Counted from the first letter of the stretch, positions 48,686 through 61,365 are shown. The stretch: DNA of 64,000 bases from Cercis canadensis (GCA_003255065.1 QAOA01007522.1:25252-89251); one strand, 5' to 3'. Numbers and translations: made by a program. Notes: a model not told the origin generated them from the sequence alone.

Positions 48686-51600
48686 TCATCATGCAAATGC
48701 CTTAGCATTCTCTGCAATGAAGTAATGATTTCTATGAAATGTTCCATAGACTTAACCTTCTCTGCCCTTTGTACTGTCAGGCTGTTTTCCAACGTTTTCT
48801 GCGTCCTGAGAAGGATTATTTGTCTTTTTCACTTATTTATAACAACGGAAAGCGGTCCCTTGATCTGGTTGGTGATGTATTCTGAGTCTACATATAACTG
48901 CATCATCATTTTGTTTGTTTGTTTCTTTCTTTATTTCTTCCTTCTTTTTTTGTTGCATTCTCCATTATTAAGATAATGATTTTTTGTTGCTTTTCAGATT
49001 TGCAAGGATAAAGTTGAGGCAGAAGTGTGGATTGCTGGCCTCAAGGCACTGATATATTCTGCTCAAGGTGGGCGGTCCAAAATTGACGGATGGAGTGATG
49101 GGGGTCTCTATCTTGACGTAAATCCGCCTACTTGTTGTCTCTGTAGTTAATTTTTGGAGTAAATGATTACAGTAATGACCTACTCTGATTTATCTGCAGT
49201 GATGTGAGTCATTGTGAAAATAATGACTAATTGCATTAGAAGGTTATCAAATTTCCTATATTTCTGCTGATGCTATTGAGCCACCTAACATTGCTTCCAT
49301 GACATAATACATGGTCAACTACATATAACTCTTTCTGGCTGAATTATTTTCAGGATAGCAGAGACTTGACATCAAATAGTCCAAGTGAAAGTTCAGTTAG
49401 TGCCTCACGAGATATTAGCTCTCCTGACATTTCTGTGAGTCTTAATCCAAATACTTCTCCAAAGAGCTTTCAGCCCGAGAATACTGTGAATTCTGAACGG
49501 TCACATGCACCATCAGACTCAACAAATATGCAAGTGAAAGGATCTAGTTCAGATGCTTTTCGTGTAAGTGTTTCAAGTGCCCCCAGCACATCCAGTCATG
49601 GGTCTGCACCTGATGATTGTGATGCTCTGGGGGATGTATACATATGGGGAGAGGTTATCTGTGAGAATATTGTGAAAATTGGTGCTGATAAAAATGCCAG
49701 TTATTTCAGCCCTAGGGCAGATGTGCTTCTCCCCAAACCACTAGAGTCCAATGTAGTTTTAGATGTACATCATATAGCATGTGGGGTTAAACATGCTGCT
49801 CTAGTCACGAGGCAAGGTGAAGTGTTTACATGGGGTGAAGAATCTGGAGGACGCCTTGGCCATGGTGTTGGGAAGAATGTGGTTCAACCTCGTCTAGTTG
49901 AAGCATTGGCTTCTACAACTGTTGATTTTGTTGCCTGTGGGGAGTTTCATACCTGTGCTGTTACAATGGCTGGGGACCTATATACCTGGGGTGATGGTAC
50001 TCATAATGCTGGGCTTCTTGGTCATGGCACTGACATTAGTCATTGGATACCAAAGAGAATTGCAGGTCCACTAGAGGGACTTCAAGTCGCTTTAGTCACT
50101 TGTGGTCCATGGCACACAGCCTTAGTAACTTCAACTGGGCAGCTCTTTACATTTGGTGATGGAACATTTGGTGTCTTGGGTCATGGAGATAGGGAAAGTG
50201 TTTCATATCCTAGAGAAGTGGAATCTTTATCGGGCTTGAGGACAGTAGCAGTTGCATGTGGAGTGTGGCATACTGCTGCGGTGGTGGAGGTTATAGTGAC
50301 ACAATCCAGTGCAAGTGTATCATCAGGTAAATTTTTTACTTGGGGTGATGGAGACAAAAATCGCCTTGGACATGGAGACAAGGAGGCCCGGCTTAAACCA
50401 ACTTGTGTTCCTTCACTTATTGATTACAATTTTCATAAAATTGCTTGTGGGCACAGTTTGACAGTTGGCCTGACAACATCAGGACGTGTTTTTACAATGG
50501 GAAGCACTGTTTATGGTCAGCTTGGGAATCCTCAGTCTGATGGAAAGGTTCCTTGCTTGGTTGAAGACAGGCTTGCTGGAGAATCTGTTGAAGAAATTGC
50601 ATGTGGTGCATATCATGTTGCAGTTTTAACATCCAAAAATGAAGTTTATACATGGGGGAAGGGTGCTAATGGGAGGTTGGGTCATGGTGATATTGAAGAT
50701 AGAAAAGCACCAACTTTAGTTGAAGCTTTGAAGGATAGACATGTGAAATATATTGCATGTGGTTCAAACTACTCTGCTGCCATATGCCTTCATAAATGGG
50801 TATCAGGTGCTGAGCAATCTCAGTGCTCTGCTTGTAGACAGGCATTCGGGTTCACTAGAAAGAGGCACAATTGTTATAATTGTGGACTTGTGCATTGCCA
50901 TTCCTGCAGTTCAAGGAAAGCATTAAGAGCAGCTCTGGCTCCTAATCCTGGCAAGCCATATCGTGTTTGTGATCCTTGTTATGCAAAATTGAACAAGGTG
51001 GCTGAAGCTGGCAATAATAATAGGAGGAATGCTATGCCTCGTTTGTCAGGTGAAAACAAGGACAGGTTAGACAAGTCAGAGTTAAGATTGTCTAAATCAA
51101 TACTGCCTTCTAATATGGATTTGATCAAGCAGCTAGATAGTAAAGCAGCCAAACAAGGGAAGAAGGCTGATACATTCTCCCTAGTTCGCACCTCACAAGC
51201 ACCTTCTTTGCTTCAGCTGAAAGATGTTGTCTTGTCTAGTGCTGTAGATCTGCGACGAACAGTTCCAAGACCTGTTCTTACACCATCTGGAGTTAGTTCC
51301 AGGTCTGTGTCCCCTTTCTCTAGAAGACCAAGCCCTCCTCGCTCTGCTACCCCTATTCCAACAACGTCGGGGCTTTCATTCTCCAAAAGTATTACCGATA
51401 GTTTGAAGAAAACAAATGAACTTTTAAATGAAGAAGTGCTGAAGTTACGTGCTCAGGTATGTTATGTCTTCCCTTCTTATGTGAATCAGGCAGCCATAGT
51501 TGCATAGTGACAGGATAGCTATCTTCAATTCCAAATTTCCTCCCTCCTGTTGGTTGATTCTGGCAACTGCACTTAGTAAAAGATGAGCAGTATCATTTTT

Positions 51601-53348
51601 CTTATCAGCCAAAAAAAGTTGATTTTCTCTTTTATGCTGATATTGTATATTTACTTGTGAAAAAGTTGGATATTTTGAGTGTCAGGTTACTAACAACATA
51701 ATTCTAATTTAAATCTGGTTAGGTTGAGAGCTTGAAACAGAGATGTGAACTGCAAGAAGTAGAGCTTCAGAGGTCAGCAAAGAAAACTCAAGAAGCTATG
51801 GCACTGGCTGCTGAGGAATCTGCCAAATCTAAAGCTGCTAAAGAAGTTATAAAGTCACTTACCGCACAGGTTATTTTCTGGTTAATTTACTTATCTTGTA
51901 GCCAGATGTCTAGGCAAGGGTTTAATTTTCATTTGGTGCTTTGTCATTAGTAGCTTTATTGATGCAGTATATTGATTCCTTTCTTTGTAATTATTTTAAT
52001 AGAATGAATATCTAGATTTACCTATCTGTCAAATTGGAATCTATTATGCACTAGTTGCTCACTGGAACGAAATTTAGTATTCTATTTTTGAGCTATGAAG
52101 GGAATTGTTCTTGATCTACATGGGAGTTTTACATGGAGAGAAATGAGACTTAACTTTCTTTTCTAGTTTCTTTTTCCTTTTCTTTTAAAAAACAAAGGTC
52201 TGAGTTATGTTGCATGCCGTTTACCTTTCTCATTTTCAAAGTGGAAATTTCTTTACATGCCACTTACGCGTACCTCTTTTCCTGATGATGCTGCTGTTCT
52301 ACTGATTGCTCTTTTGTGTTATTTCAGCTCAAAGATCTGGCTGAGAGGCTCCCTCCTGGAGTTTATGATGCTGAGAATAATGTCAGACCAGCTTATTTAC
52401 CAAATGGTTTGGAGCCAAATGGCGTCCGCTATCCAGACTCAAATGGGGAGCACCACTCCAGAGCAGAGTCAATAAGCGGCTCTAGCATGGTCTCTGTAGG
52501 AATTGAATCTTCTCCGTTGAACAGAACTGAGGGGAATCTTCCGGGAATCTATGGAAGTAATTTTTACCAACAAAACCGGGGACTTGTGACCTCCAATGGG
52601 ACAGATGAACACTCAGATGTTAGACTGCCAAATGGTGGTGGTGTGCTTCAGACCAGCAGCAATAACATGTCGGAAACTGTTGATGGAAGAAATTCTGGGC
52701 CTTTGCAAGATGGCGAGAGTGGTTTGAGATCAAGGAATTCTTTACTGGCTGCTAATAGTAATCAAATTGAGGCAGAATGGATTGAACAGTATGAACCTGG
52801 TGTGTATATAACACTTGTGGCCCTGAAGGATGGAACTAGAGATCTCAAACGAGTGCGCTTCAGGTACTTCAATCCATTCTTTTCCACATCTTTATGTATT
52901 TTTTTACTGTTATATGTCTGGCTACTTTAGATAACAACAAAGATTAACCAGTCATAAAGATCATTGCACTGATATGGGTTGTGAGTAATAGATGTGGACT
53001 TTAATGATGGTTTTAATAACTCTTCTCGCAATTTCTGTGATAATTCCGCAAAATATGTTGATTGGACTGGTTGTTGTTAGGTCCCTGAAATTAATACATT
53101 ACTATTGCTTCAAAACTTCGATGTTCTATTTTTCTTAATCATCAAATTATATATTTGCATCTGTTTTATGGCACTGTGTATGCAGCCGGAGAAGATTTGG
53201 AGAGCACCAAGCAGAGACTTGGTGGTCGGAGAACCAGGAGAAGGTATACGAAAAGTATGATGTTCGGAGGACCGACAAGTCTTCCGGCCAAGCGGCGCGA
53301 AGGGCAGAGGGTGCTGCTTCACCTGTTTCCCAATCTCAGGGGAAATAG
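46968..53348 (+). CDS. PRAF-type protein: PH, RCC1 repeats, FYVE, BRX
   Basis: Homologue of Arabidopsis PRAF1-type RCC1-family proteins, implicated in phosphoinositide binding and small-GTPase exchange. Nine exons: 46968-47015, 47810-47896, 48531-48620, 48781-48867, 48998-49117, 49354-51456, 51723-51869, 52328-52863, 53186-53348. They sum to 3381 nt (1126 aa), close to the family's ~1100. Residues ~10-130 form a PH domain ([29 protein letters not shown]). ~238-620 are seven RCC1 repeats ([34 protein letters not shown]). ~624-695 are a FYVE finger with the family's variant core [10 protein letters not shown] and paired cysteines. Then come a Ser-rich region and a coiled coil (~836-900). A BRX domain follows at ~1045-1100 ([33 protein letters not shown]). 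All introns are GT-AG and I see no damage. Start [16 protein letters not shown] matches the family. Leader uORFs may limit translation. Confidence 0.94.
48649..48682. repeat. AT/ATA microsatellite in PRAF intron 3
   Basis: (AT)n followed by about eight ATA units, preceded by a T-run, ~30 bp after the intron donor. Confidence 0.9.
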
Positions 53349-55061
53349 ATGGAGGGAAGTTCTCATTAACACATTTTGTTACAGTGAGCATAATTGTAGG
53401 AAGCAGGAGTCAATATGAAGGAAGCAGGCACCCTTCTTTTTGGGTTTTCATGTCTATCCTTTTTTCTTTTTTATATCTTTTTGCTCTTTTTCCTTTCTCT
53501 CTTAAATTAATTGTCTTCCATTTAATTTGGGCATATGCCCTTTACACATCTGTTGTATTGTAGTGTATATAAAATCAATTGAGATAATCTTGGCGAAAGA
53601 ATCTCCCCTACCCATTTTATCCTCTTTTTTTTTTTTTTTTTTTTTTNTTTTTTTTTCTTTTCCTTTTTAGTTTTTCCCTTCAGTTAAGTTCTTTTTTCAG
53701 TTTTTATAACACCTATTTCTTAGATTTAATAAGATAAAAAATTATTTGGAGGAAACAAGATCTGGCACTACCAAACAAGCTTTAAGAATGATTTGTCTCT
53801 GTCATTTCACCTTGGTTGGTTGACTTGTTCTTTTCTCAAACTTAGAAAATTATTGGTCATTTTTCTTTTTTAATTAAAAATCAACTATATTAATAAGAGA
53901 AACAAGGTGTTGTATCAAATTATCAAGAATACTGTTTTTTATTTAAAAAAAAAATCAGTAAGTCTTAAACCACTTGGCAACAAGTCGTTTGATAATTATC
54001 AAAAATACTAAGGATAAAAAAAAAAAAATGAGAGAAGTGGAGAATGAATCAAAACAACATTAGCAATGCGTTCAGACAAAACGAGTGGACAAAACACTAG
54101 AAATGAGTTACTGCACAATGGCATCAAGCGACAGAACAAAATTTTATTCAAAAGGGTTTTAAAACCATTTTGAATAAAAAAGTTTATTACCAAAAAGAAA
54201 GTTTATTCAAAAGGGTTTTAAGTTTTAGTTTTCAAATATGATTCACGGGTATCATGTTTGACATTGATTAAGGAGACTTAATCAATAAACAAGAGAAGTT
54301 CATTATTTTATGTGGCAACTTTTTAAAATTAAAGACGAATATAAGTATTTTTTTTTTTTGTAAAAGATAAAATATTTGCATTATAATTAATATATATTTA
54401 CAAGAAATTATTATATAAGTACTTTGATTAAAAAAGAGCTGATAGATGACATGGAAGAGAATATAATATATGGTGGAATTGGAGAAATAGAAGATGATGA
54501 AACGAAAATGGGAGAGGAAAATAGAAAGGAGAGAAGAAATTTTTTCTTTTTTACTAACATGCATGGTTGGTGATTTTGTAACCATTTTCTAGTAGGTTTG
54601 ATTTTCTGGCTTCGTTTGCCTTTGAATTCTTCTTTGTTGTACTGGTAATTTGATTGCCTTAAGCAATTAAGTGAAAATATAGTCCATTGACAAGTTTAAG
54701 ATATTTTTATGGCAAAGAAAGAAAAGTTCAAGATTTTTTATAAGAAAAAGTCTAATATTTTCGGCCTTTGGGTATGATTAGAATATAATGTAATATATTC
54801 TTTAAGGCGCCACTATTTTCACACAATCTTTTTTGGTTGAATTAGATAAACAGTTTTAATATTTTTTTAGCTTAAAATATTGGAAGAATGAGAATTAGAA
54901 TATGATATATTTACTTTATAAAAAATTACTTAAATTAATTTTATTTTGTGTGTTTTGTATTCACATGCATTTACATTTACTTATACTATTATAAATTTTT
55001 TATTGCTTAAAGTACTGAGAGTTTAAATTTGATGATCACTATCTATGTAAAACTCAACCAC
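53349..55061. other. PRAF 3' UTR and AT-rich intergenic
   Basis: The PRAF 3' UTR probably extends ~200-250 bp past the stop. A long T-tract with an N (53647) follows. Short ORFs only; nothing else recognised. Confidence 0.45.
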
Positions 55062-55575
55062 TAAATAAACAAGAAAGTTTTATACCATTTATCCGTAAGA
55101 AAGTGTTATATCGTTAAGAGTGGTGCTATTCACCCCGACACTTAAAGGAGAATACACATCACAACTTCAATGTGGTAGCAAGCTCCAAGAGAGAGNTGGG
55201 AGTTGGGTGGGGGTGTTGGGGGAGAAAGAAAGAGGGTTGATAGAGTGAATTTGAAATACACTCTATTTTGAGTGAATTTGAAATATACTATATTGAGACT
55301 TTGAAAGTCACTATAAGAATACACTTGAATTTTAAAAATACCTTAAAAAATTACACAAACAAGGTAATTCAAAATTAGCATTTCAATTACACTCTACAAA
55401 TACATTACACTCTACAAATACCCCATCCAAACACACCCTTAAATAAACAAGAAAGTTTTATACCATTTATCCGTAAGAAAGTGTTATATCGTTAAGAGTG
55501 GTGCTATTCACCCCGACACTTAAAGGAGAATACACATCCCAACTTCAATGTGGTAGCAAGCTCCAAGAGAGAGAG
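55062..55575. repeat. Duplicated flank around an N with one MITE end: probable haplotype junction
   Basis: 55062-55195 (TAAATAAACAAGAAAG ... CCAAGAGAGAG) recurs at 55440-55575 with about one difference. The N is at 55196, directly after the first copy. The first copy is preceded by ACCAC, the second by CCCATCCAAACACACCCT, the right end of a Harbinger-like MITE. So one contig seems to carry the empty site and the other the MITE-bearing allele. Confidence 0.7.
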
Positions 55576-55747
55576 ATCAATGTAGAAGTGTTTCATGAAT
55601 TCTATTTGTGAACATTTTTAGGAAATAGTATTTTTCTATCATTGAAGTTATTTAGACATTTAACTTGTAACAAAAGTTTTAAATAAATTCTAATGACTTG
55701 CTGGTCTAGAGCTTTTTCTTTGGTTATAGGAATTAGATGGTTGATTG

Positions 55748-56149
55748 TAGAGGTGTAAGTAAAACCGGTCAAACAAACTGAACTGAACCAGATTGGGGGG
55801 TTCAATTCGGTTTTTGGTTTTATTTTCTAAAAAACCGAGGGGTTTGGTTCGGTTCTTGGTTTCAATGAAAAAAAATTGGACCGAACCGAGTAGGCTAAAA
55901 CAACATTATTTTAGTTATTTTGAAGTTTTTTTTTCCTTGAAATGGCTAAAACCGGTTTAATTTTTTCTTTTTGTTCAAATTTGGAAAAATGTCTTGTATA
56001 TATTTTCTGACAAAAACCAACCGAATTGGACCAGTTTGGTTCAGTTTGATTTTACTCTAAAAAATTTGCAAAACTGAACTAAACTAAACTAATATGGTTT
56101 GGTCGGTTTGGAGTGTAAACCAGACTGAACCGAACTAATTACACCCGTA
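55748..56149. mobile_element. Short non-autonomous hAT, 402 bp
   Basis: Ends TAGAGGTGTAAG and (reverse complement) TACGGGTGTAATTAG, flanked by a perfect 8-bp target duplication GTTGATTG (55740-55747 and 56150-56157). Both halves match the two ends of the large hAT at 26397-34764: the left half with CTAAAAAACCGA and GAGTANGCTAAAAC, the right half with TTCTTTTTGTTCAAAT and TTTTACTCTAAAAAATTT. It is therefore an internally deleted derivative of that family. Confidence 0.88.
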
Positions 56150-56299
56150 GTTGATTGTCAAGAGTCTATTTGCACAGTGTACTCCTCTCCCATTTTCTCG
56201 GTGCATTATATGCTCTTTTGTANTTGTAACTTATAAAAGAAATTAATAAATATTTTTTATATATAGTAGCATATAGTTTAAGACATGAAATAGTAAGAA

Positions 56300-56695
56300 T
56301 AGTAACTCGAATATAATGTGCAATTAAGCGTACATATGATCACATGTTCAATTCCTACAACAGCTAATTTCTTAGGGGTGGGCTACGAGGATTTTTTATG
56401 TGAATCTCTTGATTTAGGGCATAGACAATTTTTCTTTAACCGGATCAAGGAGGTGAATTAATCAAGGTGCACACAAGCTAGTTGGGTCACTATGTGATAG
56501 CTATACCAAAACGAAAAAAACCTTCGATTACGTTGGAGAAGTGAATTCATCAAGTTGCACGTAAATTAGGTTAGACGCTATATATGATCATTTTACCATA
56601 ATTAACCTTTAAAAAAAATTGAGGAAGTGAATTAATCGAGGTGCACATAAGCTGTCGTAGAGATTATATGGCTGCTATAATAACAAAAACTGAAA
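56300..56695 (+). mobile_element. SINE-like element with triplicated 3' segment
   Basis: A pol-III B-box-like GTTCAATTCCT (~56347) is followed by a 3' part GAGGTGAATTAATCAAGGTGC (one base variable), which resembles the tail of plant Au-type SINEs (GANTTAGTCGAGGTGC-GCAAGCT). The tail is present three times in a row, at ~56440-56510, ~56540-56605 and ~56620-56695, with increasing divergence. Family call rests on pattern memory; the A box was not clear. Confidence 0.5.
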
Positions 56696-57804
56696 AAAGA
56701 AATAGTTGGGATAGTTAAAAAAAAAAAAACAAACAAAAAAACCAATGGCATCTCCATCAATGAGTGAAAGGTAATCTAGTAAAAACTGGCCCAACGGTGA
56801 ATGAAGATCGAGTAAAACAACTTTATCAACTACTATGATCTTTTACTACAGTGTATATATATAATAATTGCAGGGTAATTAAGCAGTGTGATATGCCAAG
56901 TTACTATGAAATTCTCATCTAGGGCACCGACAATCAACAGCAATTTACATGTTCACCAAGTTAACTAGCTAGAACTAAAAAATTTCAATGGAAGGTTCTT
57001 CCGTGCCTGTGAAAACTAAGCAAGAGCCCTGTCAGTTTAACCAAACCCACTTGAATTTTTCCCTCTTGCACAATCCAAAAAGTTTAGTATATAACCACCT
57101 TTGACTTAATTAGGGTTTTGTGTTTGAAAATGAGCAGTTATCATGGGTGGCACATGGCGTCAAACCTGTTTGAATTCAATGCGTGACATGAACTAACTTA
57201 ACTACCAACTCAAAAATCAATTCGAGAATTCAATATTAGTTCATTCTGATTTGCCCTCTAAAATGAAAATGTCAACAAGAACTAATTGCTTGTCCCTTTA
57301 ATACCAAATTCCAAGTTGAAAAAATCGCACATTTATTTTTAATATTTCGAAAAACTGTAGTTGATAGGAACTTAAAGGCATGAATTGATATAGATGACTT
57401 CCGCTATAGTTTTACATTGTAGAAGATATGAAACTACCAAAGTGAAAAATTCAATCTTCTAGTTGCCAATTTTTACTTTTATTCTTACAAAAATGTACAC
57501 AATGCTCCACATGTAAGGGGAAATTAGAGATTTGATCAAATCTCTTAGATAAAGCCCTTCTTACGGTCAAAGAAAGTGCGCTTAAACTTGCTAAATAGAA
57601 GGAGATTATCAAACTTTTTAATTAATCTTTTATCTTCTTGAGACCACAACAAATGCTCTTAAAATGGAATCCCTGAATCAAACTTTCTAGTTATTGCAAG
57701 AAATGCCCTTAAAATCTAACCCCTTAATCAAAACGAGTAAGAAAAAGTGAATCTATATTTTTAAGAGCTTGGGAGGTACTTTTAGCCTCAAGAGTGTATA
57801 GTAT
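56696..57804. other. Intergenic, nothing recognised
   Basis: A-rich run at ~56717 and short ORFs without domain similarity. Confidence 0.4.
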
Positions 57805-58290
57805 CAATGTTTTAAAAACTAGACCAAATTGGGCATTTTGACTGGTTCAACCGGTGCCTAGTCTAGATTTCAGTTTGATTAAGGGGTTAAACCACTAGAG
57901 TGGTTAAACCGATGAAAATCGGAGTGAACCAATGAAAATCATTTGAACCCCCTTCTTGAGAAAGATGATAAAAGGCTTGAACCATTAAATCAATGTTTCT
58001 TTTGTGAATAAATTTACATTATAATTTACTTATTCACATTTAAATTGTATAATAGATAAATATTAAACATAAGAAATTTCAAACCCTCCTTCCAAAAAAA
58101 AACCATTTATCATTAAATTAACTTTAATTTTATTAACAAATTTATATAAAAATATATTTATTATAATTTAAAATATACAATAAAGATATTAAATATTATA
58201 TTTATAACATAACTGATCTGATCATTTGATCTAACCAGTTAAACTAATTCAACCGAGTTCATCCTTACCGATTCGATTTTTAAAACATTG
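57805..58290. mobile_element. hAT-type MITE, 486 bp
   Basis: Ends CAATGTTTTAAAAACTAG and (reverse complement) CAATGTTTTAAAAATCGA, flanked by a perfect 8-bp duplication TATAGTAT (57797-57804, 58291-58298). Subterminal GGTTCAACCGGT/AACCAGTTAAAC words. Different family from the AGGGGTGTAA elements. No ORF. Confidence 0.88.
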
Positions 58291-58298
58291 TATAGTAT

Positions 58299-59197
58299 GG
58301 TATATGTGACTGGTTATCAATTTTCGTTTCAACAAAAAGCAAATAAACCATAAACTGCACAGCAGAAGCAGAATAAAATAAATAGAAATCTACCTCAATC
58401 ACAAGGAAAAGGACAAGCTAGAACTGGGAGAGAAGTTTTGGAGCTGCTGTAGAGGTAGGATAGGAAAACAATGGTCGTACGGATTTTTATTGCATATATT
58501 ATTAAATAATATATCAAATCGTAACTTTGACACGATTCTCACGTCACTTCCCCTAAATTTTAGAATGAATGGTACAGCAATACCTTTCCTTCAAATACCA
58601 ATTCGAGAAGAAGAACCAGTAGCAACTGTTAACTCACCTCAAAGTTTGAAGCCAATTCAATCAACTATTGAACATTCTTTTTATAATAAAAATAGCATTT
58701 ATGAAGAAACAGCTTTTGCTTCTTCTAGGGGTATTCCATCGTTGCTTCTTCTAGGGGTATTCCATCATTTCAAGAAAGCTTACGTTCTTTTTTTATAAAC
58801 AAGAAAGCTTATTATTGTGGTAAGTAAGAGCTTATTGCAAGAAACTGAAGTAGAAGTAGATATATAGTTGCAGATTCTGCAATTTTGTCATCTCAACGTT
58901 TCTTCTTTTTCAATTACAAGAGCTTTATCTAATAATGTCAAGTTACAAAATATGCCCTTAAGGCTTCTATTATTATGATTATGATTATTATTATCATAAG
59001 TATAAAGCTAAACAACCAAATATCCTCCATGAGCTGTGAAAGAGATCACAGACCATTTATCCATTAATAGCCTGTGATGCTGTTTTGTCCCATAAGAGGG
59101 CTTCAAAAAATATCCCAAAAAAGGAAAAAAAAAAAGTTTAAGATACCATATACATTACCCATAAAAGTTCTGTAAGATCAGTGGAGTATGTAGAGCT
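58299..59197. other. Intergenic, 3' side of the IDL gene
   Basis: Includes a 26-bp-period tandem duplication at 58716-58766 (TTGCTTCTTCTAGGGGTATT...). The open frame around it (58490-58798) has no recognisable domain. Confidence 0.45.
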
Positions 59198-59428
59198 CTA
59201 TGGTATCCTCGATGAGCTTTGCAATCCAATGCTGTTGTGCTTCCTAGAAGGACCTGAAGGTGGAATTGGCACTGCTTTTGGCAAAAACCCAAAGAAGTTT
59301 GGAGCAAAAGCATGAGACTTTGGCTTCACTTTAAAAACTTGAGTCTGTCTAGAGCCATGACTCTGGCCAGCCAAATATATCAGCAAAAATAGCAGCATTA
59401 GCATTACATGGAGGTTTCTTCTACCCAT
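59198..59428 (-). CDS. IDL: IDA-like secreted signalling peptide precursor
   Basis: 76-aa precursor of the INFLORESCENCE DEFICIENT IN ABSCISSION-LIKE family. Members are processed in the apoplast and bind HAESA-type receptor kinases to trigger cell separation. An N-terminal signal peptide is evident (MGRRNLHVMLMLLFLLIYLA, cleavage likely after QSHGS). There is a basic variable region, then the C-terminal EPIP motif FGFLPKAVPIPPSGPSRKHN and a short tail SIGLQSSSRIP. The core PIPPSGPSRKHN differs from IDA (PIPPSAPSKRHN) only by A-to-G and an RK/KR swap. An in-frame ATG lies 15 codons upstream (59473), but the inner ATG gives a normal signal peptide and the typical ~77-aa length. A TATA-like TATATAGC (59617-59610) and a CT-rich leader lie upstream on this strand. 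Single exon, intact. Confidence 0.92.
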   Translation of the reverse strand: MGRRNLHVMLMLLFLLIYLAGQSHGSRQTQVFKVKPKSHAFAPNFFGFLPKAVPIPPSGPSRKHNSIGLQSSSRIP

Positions 59429-59639
59429 TTCACCAAAACCAAGGGAGTGTCCTTTATAGCTAGAGAACCCCAAAACAGAGATAAGAAAGAGTAAGAGAGA
59501 GACAGAGAGGAGACAGAGATCAATAGGGGGTTGGTTAAGGGAAAAAAAAAAGTTGGAGGAGAGATTGGTGGGTTATGAATGGTGCAAACTACAAGTAGAC
59601 TTCAATTTGCTATATACTTAATAAATGAAGAGGGAATTG

Positions 59640-61079
59640 GAAAGTGGCGGTGGTGCCAAATGCCAATAGTGGCTTGTTTATGAAGGATATGAAGAATAGA
59701 AATGGTTCAAACTACAAACAATGAAGGGTGTGCGGAAACATGGGAAAGTAAATGCAAGGTCATGTGCTTTAAGATTTGGCTGTTGGGAGTAATATCAGTG
59801 TTAGGCTTTTGGTGGCTTGTAGAATTAAATGAGACAACATGAAGCAATAGTTCATTTGTCCAATTAAATAGAGAACTAGGAGAGAAAGCCTTTAAGAGGC
59901 CTTGAACGGGTCTTTAGGGGGTGTGCTCTTGAGTCATAAAAGCTTTTAGGGTACAAAACTGCCAAAAGGGTACTGCCAAATAAGTTAGCCAATTAAAAGG
60001 GTTAAATTAAATAATACTCTTTTAGGGTATAAAAATATAATATTAAATTGAGAGCAAAAAATGGGGAGTGTTTTCTGGTTAGGTGACTGTGTGGGCCTAT
60101 ATGAAAATTAATGGCCGACTAAGGAACTGAAAGTCTGAAACTGTTGTGCCAAGTCTCATATAGCTTGGGAGTGAGCTTCATAGGGCTTTCAATTAGGTGA
60201 TTTCATTTGCGTCACTTTCTCCCTCTTTCTCTCCATCTTACCAATTCTCATTTGAACATAAGAATAGGTGAATTCTGATATCAAATCTCCTAATTTCTAG
60301 GATCAGAGTAAGTATTGTTAAAGTAAAAAAAAATATGTTAGACTTGCTACTAAACATCGAGGTAAGTACCGTTAAATCAAAAAAAAAATGGTTAGACTCG
60401 CTACTTATTAGCATATATGTGTAAATTTTAACCTTTTAAGTATAGTGAATGGAGGCACTCTTCACAATTTTTAAATTGAAGTGCTGATCTTGTTTATATA
60501 CACCATAGGAAGGAAATGGTGAAAGAGATGGGTGATGGGTAGGCCAAAAATTGAATTTTTTAGAACTAAACTAAGGGTTGGACAATGTAGATAGGGCCCT
60601 CATGTAATGCACCCAAATAAGAAGAGGCAGATAAAGATGGCCCCACGTGCCGTGTGGGGATGCTGTAAGCAGAGACAGAAATTAGGGACAGATTGATGGG
60701 AGGGTAGATTTTGTGTTGTAATCAAAGCTTGTGAGTTTTCGTTAAAGGGAAAGCTATATGTTCATAGGGGAATGGAAAAAAGGTGCACAAAAAGGATGGA
60801 ACATTGATGTGGTCTACACATGTGAGGTGTGGCTGTATAGTTATCCTACTATGTTTGATTTAATGTTAACATGATCATGTTAAGAAAAAGATTAATGAAT
60901 TAATTAGATGAATTGAAGATTAGGAACTATAGCCTTCAATGCTAGCCCTTCTTGTTTTGTTTTTGTTTAATGGTAGCCCTTCTGTTGCACCTTAATTCAT
61001 TAACAACAAAACAATAAATTTGACATACTTTTACTCCTAAAATGCAGATATTGTTTAACGAAAAAGAACTCCACTCCAA
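59640..61079. other. IDL upstream region and intergenic
   Basis: Contains an imperfect ~60-bp tandem pair at ~60300-60410 (GTAAGTA..GTTAAA..., TTAGACT.GCTACT). No other gene. Confidence 0.4.
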
Positions 61080-61365
61080 AGTAAATTTACTTTAATAATA
61101 CATTTTTATAAATTATTTACACAAATAGAGTAATTTTTAAATTATTTATCTAAAGTGAAATGTAGAAAAAGTTAGGTAGTGAACACCCTTTAAAGCTAAC
61201 ACGTTTTAATTTTAAAGCGTGTTCACTGTTGGCTTTTTTCATGTTTCATATTTATTGAAAAATTAATAAAAATATTTAAAAGTATTCATTTTAGATAAAT
61301 AATTTAAAATTTGCTCTATTTATATAAATAATTTGTAAAAGTGTATTATTTCAATCAATTAGCCT
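61080..61365. mobile_element. Foldback MITE, copy 2 (eroded)
   Basis: Same family as 45235-45576: AAATTTACTTTAATAATA at the left, the GTGAACAC/GCGTGTTCACTG central hairpin words, TTGGCTTTTTTCATGTTTCA, and TTTCAATCAATTAGCCT at the right end. An N at 61386 lies just outside. Confidence 0.65.
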
